DNA of 64,000 bases from Rubrivivax sp. (GTDB lineage Bacteria > Pseudomonadota > Gammaproteobacteria > Burkholderiales > Burkholderiaceae_C), in contig JAIXSE010000021.1 in assembly GCA_027484825.1 (NCBI GenBank), positions 496,001 to 560,000 of the forward strand. The letters are read 5' to 3'. A program made the translations under genes and the position numbers. Below are positions 51,218-64,000 of this stretch, one piece after another; the stretch's first letter is position 1, and the number at the start of each line of letters is the position of its first letter. The notes beneath the pieces were generated by a model. It searched no databases, had not been told where the DNA came from, and saw only the letters and a list, made by a program, of their open reading frames with translations.

Positions 51218-51985
51218 TCACGCGCAGAAGCTGGTGAAAACGACCTCGTCGGCCAGCCATTGGAAAGACACGTCAATGGTGCATCCGGCGCGCCATTCAT
51301 CGGCCAAAGACTCAGTGAGTTCAAGCCGGAGGACTCGAGGGCGCTCGCGGAACTCGACCACCCGCGCCGCTTCGAAACCAAAGAAGCGCCCGACCTGCCG
51401 GAAGGCCGCCTTGTAGAAGCTCTCCTTGGCGGAGAAGGCCAAGGTGGCCAGTTGTGCGGTGGACAGTTCCTGTGCGGATTGGGCCAGACGTTTGAGCTCG
51501 TTGGCGTCGAGTGCCACGGCCAGCAGTGCATCGAGGCTCTGTGGCGTGACCACCCGCTCGATGTCAATGCCAAGGCACTGGAGGTCCCGCGCCGGGGCGA
51601 CAGCCGCTGCCGCATATCCGTGGCAATGCGTGAGGCTTCCGACCACGCCGGGGGGCCACACCGGTTCCCGTGACGTGCCGATGCCGACGTCGAATCCAGT
51701 GACACCGCATTGCACCAGCGCCTCGCGCGCCGCCCATCGTCCGAAGAAAAATTCTGCCTGCCGCTTCGGCACGCTCCGTCCGATGGAGGCGGGCATGCCG
51801 ATGTGCTCCTGAGCGAACCAGAGGGGATCAAAGGGCGCGTCCTCCAGCGTCAGCACACAGGACTTGACGAAGGGCAGCGCCGGATGAAACGGGAGCTGGG
51901 CAGCATGCCGTATGACGGTGCGGGCCTGGGAAGGCGAATGATCGACAGCCCTGGGTGGGTCAGCACGCTGGTCGAGAGAAGACAT
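51218..51985 (-). CDS. 4'-Phosphopantetheinyl transferase (EntD-like)
   Basis: 255-residue Sfp/EntD-type enzyme that loads the phosphopantetheine arm onto carrier domains. GRWAAREAL, LGIDIERV (Mg-binding Asp/Glu) and LAFSAKESFYKA (Glu and Lys of the WxxKES motif equivalent) are all present. It is divergent from the sigma-factor gene and next to the NRPS/PKS cluster, whose carrier domains are its likely substrates. Confidence 0.9.
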   Translation of the reverse strand: MSSLDQRADPPRAVDHSPSQARTVIRHAAQLPFHPALPFVKSCVLTLEDAPFDPLWFAQEHIGMPASIGRSVPKRQAEFFFGRWAAREALVQCGVTGFDVGIGTSREPVWPPGVVGSLTHCHGYAAAAVAPARDLQCLGIDIERVVTPQSLDALLAVALDANELKRLAQSAQELSTAQLATLAFSAKESFYKAAFRQVGRFFGFEAARVVEFRERPRVLRLELTESLADEWRAGCTIDVSFQWLADEVVFTSFCA

Positions 51986-52411
51986 GGGTCAATCGGTCGT
52001 CTGAGGCGAATCGAACGGAGATCGGGCGGAGATCGAGCAGGAATCCACTGCGACTGAATCGGAAACCGACGGAGAGGTCGTCGCACAGCAGGGTGAGTGC
52101 CGGAGGATTGGACGCGACAGGGCGATGCGCATCCCGGGCGATGCTAAGCGATGCTGCCGCGTGCGTATGGGCTTGTGTCTCACGGCCGTTGAAGATCCAT
52201 CCCAGCCCCTTCAGTCATTGCATGTGTAGCGCATGCGCTCGCCTGGGGCATGCGGCCCTGGCGCTTGGCGGGGCGGGGCGCTGATGACGGTCACCGTATT
52301 AACCCTGCATCACTGAAGTTAAAGGCGCTCTGAAGCCCGAACTCTGCTACATAATGAGAATGATTCCTATTAGGCAGAGAAAAAGCGGGAATCAATGAAG
52401 GGACTTCAGGG
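51986..52411. other. Divergent regulatory region of the siderophore cluster
   Basis: 426 bases between the phosphopantetheinyl transferase and sigma-factor genes. It contains a Fur box at 52353-52371 just upstream of the sigma-factor start. I see no gene in the rest. Confidence 0.6.
52353..52371 (+). promoter_or_regulatory. Fur box
   Basis: AATGAGAATGATTCCTATT, close to the Fur consensus of three NATA/TAAT-type hexamers and to boxes seen at FecI/PvdS-type promoters. It lies about 40 bases before the sigma-factor ATG, placing the cluster under iron control. Confidence 0.75.
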
Positions 52412-52957
52412 ATGTCTTACCCAGACGACAAGGGGGTAGAGGTGGCAGCGGAGACCTGCGATCTCACCGAAATCTTTGTGACGCACCGGTCGCGCCTGCG
52501 CCGGATTGCGCTTGCGATTGTCCAGAACGCGCAGGGGGCGGACGATGTGCTGCAGGATGCCTATCTCAAGCTGCTGAGCGCCCAGACCGCTTTGGTGGTC
52601 CACCAGCCGCTGGCCTACTGTGGACAGATCGTGCGGAACATGGCGAGAGACCTCCTGCGCCGCCAGTCCTTCGAGGCGGGACTTCTCGGCGAAGAAGAGG
52701 AGGGGCAGTACGCCCAGGCCCCCGATGGTCAGCCGGAACTGCACGCCATGCGTCGGCAGAACCTGGTCATCCTCCACAAGGCCCTGAACGATGTGCCCAC
52801 CCGCACCCGCATCGCCTACGAGATGTACATCGTGCGCGGCATGACCCAGCGCGATATCAGCAAGGCACTGGCGGTGTCCGTCGGTTTGGTGAATGCGTTG
52901 ATTGCAGAAGCTTCGGAAGTACTCCACCGGCACCGCCACTTGATGGCGTGGGATTGA
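52412..52957 (+). CDS. FecI-type ECF sigma factor
   Basis: ECF sigma factor of 181 residues, iron-starvation type. Region 2 includes DDVLQDAYLKLL and region 4 the ITQRDIS-like segment GMTQRDISKALAVSVGLVNALI. FecI-family sigma factors direct RNA polymerase to siderophore genes. A Fur box overlaps its promoter region. The FecR-like gene lies downstream, after 237 bases, so they may be separately expressed. Confidence 0.87.
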   Translation: MSYPDDKGVEVAAETCDLTEIFVTHRSRLRRIALAIVQNAQGADDVLQDAYLKLLSAQTALVVHQPLAYCGQIVRNMARDLLRRQSFEAGLLGEEEEGQYAQAPDGQPELHAMRRQNLVILHKALNDVPTRTRIAYEMYIVRGMTQRDISKALAVSVGLVNALIAEASEVLHRHRHLMAWD

Positions 52958-53194
52958 ACACAGAGCGCCTGTCAGACGTCTGGGATGCGGGGCGAGCCAG
53001 TGGGGTGCAGCGCTCATCAGCAACGGGGAGCGGCGACCGATGGGCAAGGCTTGGCTGCAGGTACCATCACACGATCCTGACACCGGAATTTCCGACTCTG
53101 TGAGCTCCTTCCTTTTCCTCTTGCTTGCTGACCCCTGTGCAGAGGCCATGGGCGCCTGCGCCGCCGTCAGCGTGGCAGTACCGGAGTCACACCC

Positions 53195-53476
53195 ATGACC
53201 GACGATCTCGTCTGGCACGCCGCCTGGCAATGGCGGCAGCGGGAGCAGGACGGCCCATGGACCGACGTGGAGCGGGCTGAACTCCAGGCGTGGCTGCAGG
53301 CGGACCCCTTGCATCAACAGCGCTTCGACGAAGTCTGCCGTGTCTGGGCTGAAGCCAGCCTGGTGCCCACCCGGTTCGTGGACCCGGACCCTGACGCCCC
53401 TCTGGATATTGAGGCGTTGCGCAAAGCCTTCCACGGCACCAGCGGTGCCACTGGGGACGGCGGGGAAGATCGCTGA
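53195..53476 (+). CDS. Truncated FecR-like protein (DUF4880 domain only)
   Basis: 93 residues forming only the N-terminal DUF4880 domain of FecR-type anti-sigma factors: HAAWQWRQREQDGPWTDVERAELQAWLQADPLHQQRFDEVCRVW. A full FecR has about 300 residues with a transmembrane segment and a periplasmic sensor domain, both absent. The cytoplasmic domain alone may still bind the sigma factor. GGAG stands eight bases before the ATG. The 160 bases up to MbtH hold no FecR remnant that I can see. Confidence 0.8.
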   Translation: MTDDLVWHAAWQWRQREQDGPWTDVERAELQAWLQADPLHQQRFDEVCRVWAEASLVPTRFVDPDPDAPLDIEALRKAFHGTSGATGDGGEDR

Positions 53477-53639
53477 ACATTCTCCTCGGCTCATTCGTCT
53501 GGTTGAACAGAGCAGCACGCAAGCGCCCGGCACCTGCCGGTTGACCTCTTGCTGCTGTGCCTGGGAGCCTTTGTCCATCGCTGCCACAGTCCCTGTGGCG
53601 CGCTGGAGCTCAGGCCCCGTCAATCGGCCGGGGAGTGTC

Positions 53640-53897
53640 ATGTCCAGCAGTTGTTTCGATCGCGAAGGCGAAGTCTTCATCGTCCTCATCAATCATGAGG
53701 AGCAGTATTCGATCTGGCCCGAGTGGAAGGCCATTCCCGGTGGCTGGACCGCCGTGCAAGGCATCAAGGGCGACAAGACGACCGTCACCGACTTCGTGAA
53801 CCAGGCGTGGACGGACATGCGGCCGCTGTCGCTGAGGCAGTGGATGCAAGCGCAGGCCGCGGGCAGCGCAGCGGGCAGTGACACCTCCAACGCGTGA
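53640..53897 (+). CDS. MbtH-like NRPS activator
   Basis: 85-residue MbtH-like protein: NHEEQYSIWPEWKAIPGGW is the family core (three Trp, with the SxWP motif). These small proteins stabilise adenylation domains of NRPS. GGGGAG lies five bases before the ATG. Its stop overlaps the GTG of the thioesterase gene (GTGA). Confidence 0.92.
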   Translation: MSSSCFDREGEVFIVLINHEEQYSIWPEWKAIPGGWTAVQGIKGDKTTVTDFVNQAWTDMRPLSLRQWMQAQAAGSAAGSDTSNA

Positions 53898-54667
53898 CCG
53901 CCATGGCTGCGTCACCGACGGTGAATCTGCTGACGCTGCCCTGCGCAGGCGCCAGTGCTACCATGTATCTGCGGTGGCGGCGAAGCCTGCCCGCAGGCGT
54001 GCGGCTGGTCCCGCTGGAGTTGCCAGGCCGGGGAACCCGTCATGGGGAGCCCTTTGTCGAGGACTTCCAGACGCTTGTTGACCAGCTTGCCGAACGCCAT
54101 TCGCAGGACCTGCAAGGACGGTACGTGCTGCTGGGCCATTCGATGGGCGCCGTGCTCGCTCACGGACTGACGCAGGCGCAGCGCCGTGGGAACCGCCCGC
54201 TGCCACAAGCCTTGTTCGTCTGCGGCAGTGCCGCGCCTGCTTTGCGCGACACCACTCGATTCGCAGGGGCGCTGACCGACGAAGCCCTGATCACCGACCT
54301 GCGCCGCCAAGGGGGGACGCCCGAGGAACTGTTCCAAAGCCCGGAACTGCTACGCATGACGCTGGACACGCTCGCAGCCGACTACCGTGTCTGCGCCAGC
54401 TACCGGCGCGGCGTCTCGGCAGTCCCGCCGGGCCCGCTGGGCCCGTTACCCCTGCCCATCCATGCCTTGGGCGGACGTGCCGACGAGATTCCCCCGGCGC
54501 ATCTCCAGGCCTGGGCCCACGAAACCACCGCCGGTTTTTCCATGAGCTGGTTTGACGGCGGCCACTTTTTCATTCGCCAGCAAGAGCCCGCGGTGTTGAC
54601 GGTGCTGGAGCGGGAGCTCCGGGCGCTGCTCACCCTGCCGGACGTCGCAAGCATTGCCACGGCCTGA
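53894..54667 (+). CDS. Type II thioesterase
   Basis: 257-residue GrsT/RifR-type external thioesterase that removes stalled or misprimed acyl groups from carrier domains. LPCAGASATMYLRW at the start, GHSMGAVLAHGL nucleophile Ser near residue 85, and catalytic Asp/His at GRADEIP and GGHFFI. The GTG start overlaps the MbtH stop by four bases; an in-frame ATG is nine bases downstream. Confidence 0.9.
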   Translation: MTAMAASPTVNLLTLPCAGASATMYLRWRRSLPAGVRLVPLELPGRGTRHGEPFVEDFQTLVDQLAERHSQDLQGRYVLLGHSMGAVLAHGLTQAQRRGNRPLPQALFVCGSAAPALRDTTRFAGALTDEALITDLRRQGGTPEELFQSPELLRMTLDTLAADYRVCASYRRGVSAVPPGPLGPLPLPIHALGGRADEIPPAHLQAWAHETTAGFSMSWFDGGHFFIRQQEPAVLTVLERELRALLTLPDVASIATA

Positions 54668-54696
54668 ACGCCTGGCTCTCAACAAGGACGTTTTGC

Positions 54697-55683
54697 ATGA
54701 CTGCAGGAATCGCAGGGCTGGAGCGCCGCGCCCCGGAGGGCTCGGTGCTGCCGGCACTCATCGAGCCCAACAGCGTAGGCGAGGCCCTGAACGACGCATT
54801 GCCAAGGCTGCGCACGCAGATTGAGGCCTTGCTGCGTAGCGTGGGCGGTGTGTTATTGCGCGGCTTTCAAGTGCCGGATGCGGCTGCCTTCCGCGCGTTT
54901 GCGGCGGGCTTTGGCCACCCGCTATTGAGCTACGAGTTTGGATCGACACCCCGCACGGAGGTGGGCGGTGGTGGCAGTGGCGTCTACACCTCGACGGAAT
55001 ATCCGGCCCACCAGTGGATTCCGCTGCACAACGAGCAGGCCTACACCCGCGAATGGCCGATGAAGATCTGGTTCCACTGCATGACGGCCTCGGCAGAGGG
55101 CGGCGAGACGCCGATTGCCGACAGCCGTGACATTTACCGCCGCATGCCGACGCATATCCGGGACCGCTTCGCCCCCGGCATTCTTTATGTGCGCAACTAC
55201 GGCGACTTTGATGTCCCCTGGCAGAAGGTTTTCAACACGGACCAGCGGTCAGCGGTGGAACGGTTCTGCCAACAGGCCGGCATTCGTTGGCAATGGAAGG
55301 CGGACGGCACGCTACGCACCACCCAGCATTGCCAAGCCATCGAGGTCCACCCGGAGACCGGCGACACCGTGTGGTTCAACCAGGCGCATCTCTTTCACAG
55401 CTCCAACCTGCAGCCCGAGGTGCGTGAATCGCTGGAGGATCTGCTGGGTGCAGAGAACTTGCCACGCAACACCTTCTTTGCGGACGGTTCAGCGATTCCG
55501 GACGCCTTGTTCGATGAGATCCGCGCGGTGCTGGAGGCGGAATCGGTGTTCTTTCGCTGGCAGGCCGGTGATGTGCTGATGCTGGACAACATGCTGGCCG
55601 CCCATGGCCGCGCGCCGTTCCGCGGCCCCCGCAAGGTCATCGTGGCCATGTCACAGGCCCACGGCAATCTGGGTCGCTTCTGA
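54697..55683 (+). CDS. TauD/SyrP-like Fe(II)/2-oxoglutarate hydroxylase
   Basis: 328-residue TauD-family dioxygenase of the SyrP type, which beta-hydroxylates Asp or other residues bound to an NRPS. Metal ligands are visible: His111-x-Glu113 in LHNEQAY and His303 in [16 protein letters not shown], with the 2-oxoglutarate-binding Arg in the latter. In siderophore clusters such enzymes make beta-hydroxyaspartate or beta-hydroxyhistidine. It lies between the thioesterase and the NRPS, about 30 bases from each neighbour. Confidence 0.87.
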   Translation: MTAGIAGLERRAPEGSVLPALIEPNSVGEALNDALPRLRTQIEALLRSVGGVLLRGFQVPDAAAFRAFAAGFGHPLLSYEFGSTPRTEVGGGGSGVYTSTEYPAHQWIPLHNEQAYTREWPMKIWFHCMTASAEGGETPIADSRDIYRRMPTHIRDRFAPGILYVRNYGDFDVPWQKVFNTDQRSAVERFCQQAGIRWQWKADGTLRTTQHCQAIEVHPETGDTVWFNQAHLFHSSNLQPEVRESLEDLLGAENLPRNTFFADGSAIPDALFDEIRAVLEAESVFFRWQAGDVLMLDNMLAAHGRAPFRGPRKVIVAMSQAHGNLGRF

Positions 55684-55715
55684 AGGCGGCCGTCTGGAAG
55701 GGATGGAAGACGAAC

Positions 55716-61366
<5,651 letters not shown>

Positions 61367-61367
<1 letters not shown>

Positions 61368-64000
61368 TGTCTGCTCCCCTCAACGGTCCCGGCCTTTCAG
61401 CCGATGCAGGTCTGGACATCGCCATCGTTGGCATGGCCGGCCGCTTCCCGGATGCGCCGGATGTGGAGACCTTCTGGCGCAACATCCGCAACGGCGTGGA
61501 GTCCGTGCGACGTTTCACCGAGGACGAACTGCGCCATCGGGGCGTGCCCAGCGAAGTGCTCGCCGACCCGTTCTACGTCAGGGCGGCCGTGCCCTTTGAA
61601 GGGATGGACCGGTTCGACGCCGAATTCTTCGCTTACACCCCACGAGATGCAGAGATGCTGGACCCCCAGCATCGCATCTTCCTGGAGTGTGCGTGGTCCG
61701 CCCTGGAGCACGCGGGCTACGACCCGCAGCGCTATGCCGGTAGCGTGGGGGTTTATGCGGGCGCGGGCGCCAGCGTCTATCTCATGCGTCACCTGCTGAA
61801 CCCGGACCGCCTCGCCCAAGGGGGACAGATTGCCGACCTGCTGGGTCTGCTCAGCGGCAATGTGGGCGACGCTCTGTGTACGCGGGTGGCCTACAAGCTG
61901 AATCTCCGCGGGCCGGCCGTGACCGTGCAGACCGCGTGTTCCACGTCGCTGGCCGCCGTACACACGGCGGTGCAGGCTTTGCTGGGGCATGAGTGCGACA
62001 TGGCGCTGGCGGGGGGCGTCTCACTGAATCTGCTGCAGGCCGATGGCTATCACTTCCAACCTGGCGCCATCCTCTCGCCCGACGGCCACTGCCGCGCCTT
62101 TGACGCCGCCGCTGCCGGAACGGTGGTGGGGAGCGGGGCGGGCGTGGTGGTGCTCAAACGGCTGGAGGACGCCTGGCGCGATGGGGACACGGTGCATGCC
62201 GTGATCAAGGGCAGCGCCGCCAACAACGATGGGGCGGACAAAGTGGCCTTCACCGCCCCCAGCGTCAGCGGGCAGGCCGCGGTGATCCGTGCCGCGCAGT
62301 CGGTCGCTGGCGTATCGCCGCAGAGCATCGGCTATGTGGAGGCGCATGGCACCGGCACCACGCTGGGGGACCCCATTGAAGTGGAGGCGCTGACGGAGGC
62401 CTTTGCGGCCGGGGACGTGGGCGCGTCCCAAGCGCCGTGGTGTGCGCTGGGCTCGGTCAAGACGAATGTGGGTCACCTGGATGCTGCCGCAGGTGTCACG
62501 GGGCTCATCAAGACTGCGCTGGCCCTCAAGCATCAGACGCTGCCGCCCAGTCTGCATTTCGAGCAGCCCAATCCCGCCATTCGTTTTGAAGGCAGCCCAT
62601 TCCGAGTGAATACGCAAGCGATGCCTTGGCCACGCGGGGAGCACCCCCGTCGTGCCGGCGTGAGCGCCTTTGGCATCGGCGGCACGAACGTCCATGTGGT
62701 GCTGGAGGAAGCCCCTGCCGGGGCACCATCTTCGGGCACGGACGGCTGGTCGGTGCTGCCGCTGTCGGCCCGCAGTGAGGCCGCGTTGATGCAGCAGCGG
62801 CGGGAACTGTCCGAGCATCTCCGTGGGCAGCCGGATGCGTCGCTGGCGGATGTCGCCCATACCTTGCAACAAGGGCGGCACGTCTTTGCCTGGCGCTCGG
62901 CCGTGGTGGCGGATGCTCCTGGCGGCGCGGCCGACCTGCTTGCCGCGGCCATGCCGGCGCTCAAGCCCGTGAACCCAGGGGGCGCCCCGGAGGTGGTCTG
63001 GATGTTCCCTGGCGGCGGCGTCCAGCATGCCGCCATGGGTGCCGCCCTGTATCGGCGGAGCGCGGGTTTCCGGCAGCACCTCGATCAATGCCTCAGCTTG
63101 CTTGAGCGCAACGAGGGCTTGGACCTTCGGGCCTGGCTGCTCGCACCGCCCGACGAAGAGGCGCAGGCCAACCAGGCACTCTCCGCCATGTCGCTCGCCC
63201 AGCCCGCGCTGTTTGCTGTGGAGTACGCCATGGCCCGCTGGTGGATGCAGATGGGCGTGACACCCACGCTGATGCTTGGGCACAGCCTCGGTGAATATGT
63301 GGCGGCTTGCATCGCGGGTGTCTTCACGCTGGAAGATGCCTTGCGCGTGGTGGCCGAGCGCGGTCGGCTGATGCAGACGGTGAAGGGCGGGGCGATGACG
63401 GCTGTGCCGCTGGGAGAGCAGGCCCTTCAGGACTTTCTCGCGGATGGCTGCGATCTCGCCGCTGTGAACGGCGATGAACTCTGTGTGCTGGCGGGCCCGG
63501 TGGACGCCATCGAGCGGGCGGAAGCCGCGTTGGCAACGCATGGGCTGCCTCGGCGGCTGCATGTGGCCATGGCCTCGCACTCGTCGCTGGTGGACCCCAT
63601 CGTGGCGGCGTTGGAGCGGATGGTGGCGTCGGTGCCCCGTCAGGCCCCGCAGCGGCCGTTCATCTCCAATGTGACCGGTCGGCTCATCACCGCTGAAGAA
63701 GCCTGCAGCCCCAGCTATTGGGGGCGGCATCTGCGTGGAACGGTGCGCTTCTCCGATGGGCTGACCCAGGCCCTCAGCACCCCGGGCCGCGTGCTGCTGG
63801 AAGTGGGGCCCGGTGAAACCCTTGCGGGGCTGGCCCGTCAGCATCCTCAACACAAGGCTACTGCAGGAATCTGGTCGAGCCAGTCGCATCCCCAACAGCA
63901 CCAGCGCAATGAGCGTCAACTGGCCATGGCGGTGGCCGGACTGTGGACAGCCGGCGTGAACGTCGACTGGACGGCTTGGGCCGAAGGGACAACGGCGCGT
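61367..64000 (+). CDS. PKS: KS-AT, truncated by window end
   Basis: The first 878 residues of a type I polyketide synthase. KS domain (about 18-440) with VQTACSTSLAAVH (catalytic Cys), EAHGTGTT and NVGHLDAAAG; AT domain (about 530-830) with GHSLGEYVAACIAG (Ser nucleophile) and MASHSSLVD. The rest lies beyond the right edge. Following an NRPS that ends in a carrier, it would extend the acylated amino acid with a malonyl unit. The start overlaps the NRPS stop by one base, implying translational coupling. Confidence 0.93.

Noticed and set aside
53477-53639. Remnant of a full-length FecR C-terminus downstream of the short gene
   Set aside because: Reading the plus-strand frames shows no transmembrane or FecR-like sequence before MbtH.
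62021-63919. Minus-strand open frame of 632 codons opposite the PKS
   Set aside because: High-GC antisense frame; the sense strand encodes conserved KS and AT motifs over the same bases.

Overview
The window is high-GC, gene-dense DNA from a Gram-negative bacterium. Outer-membrane TonB-dependent receptors, a FadL porin, type VI-style accessory genes and a lipopeptide-siderophore cluster of the type known from Cupriavidus and Variovorax suggest a Burkholderiales betaproteobacterium, perhaps near Roseateles/Mitsuaria. The taxonomic call is an inference from gene content and style; there is no rRNA gene to anchor it. I saw no tRNA, rRNA, insertion sequence, integrase or CRISPR array.

Layout. 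1-8.1 kb: an HscC-type Hsp70 cut by the left edge, a GntP permease, RidA with a divergent LysR regulator, a cupin, a two-gene unit headed by a predicted caspase-fold (DUF6345-like) protein, an esterase and a VOC protein. 8.3-15.2 kb: a periplasmic protein, a large TonB-dependent receptor and a LodA/LodB-like pair (quinone-cofactor amino-acid oxidase plus its flavoprotein). 15.2-19.7 kb: a tightly overlapping minus-strand operon of solute-binding protein, sensor kinase, single-domain response regulator and hybrid kinase. 19.9-22.7 kb: an unusual operon of methyltransferase, sulfotransferase-like protein and a ureohydrolase-fold protein with one altered metal ligand. 22.7-33.5 kb: mostly single housekeeping or accessory genes (quinone reductase/LysR, a HExxH protein, TetR/FadL, a branched-chain amino-acid binding protein, a lipoprotein, a membrane-bound fatty acid hydroxylase, MipA).

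33.1-42.8 kb is a metal-uptake region: two DUF2946 genes, a PepSY-type membrane protein with a His-rich insert, two coupled siderophore receptors, and a third receptor behind a clear cobalamin riboswitch. 43.0-51.0 kb is a type VI secretion accessory/effector island: DUF6484, TIGR02270, DUF2169, a catalytically dead ketosynthase-like protein and a DUF4150 PAAR-like tip, followed by a predicted cytidine-deaminase-fold toxin, two downstream genes that look paralogous to each other, and a separate effector-like protein with a possible kinase fold.

51.2-64.0 kb is the left part of a siderophore cluster: a phosphopantetheinyl transferase, a Fur-box-controlled FecI sigma factor, a FecR-like protein reduced to its N-terminal domain, MbtH, a type II thioesterase, a SyrP/TauD-like hydroxylase, an NRPS with the order FAAL-ACP-C-A-PCP, and a PKS (KS-AT visible) cut by the right edge. 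Gene order and domain content match acyl-peptide siderophores made from a fatty acid, an amino acid and a malonyl extension. The receptors at 35-39 kb could import this or other siderophores, but nothing in the sequence assigns a ligand.
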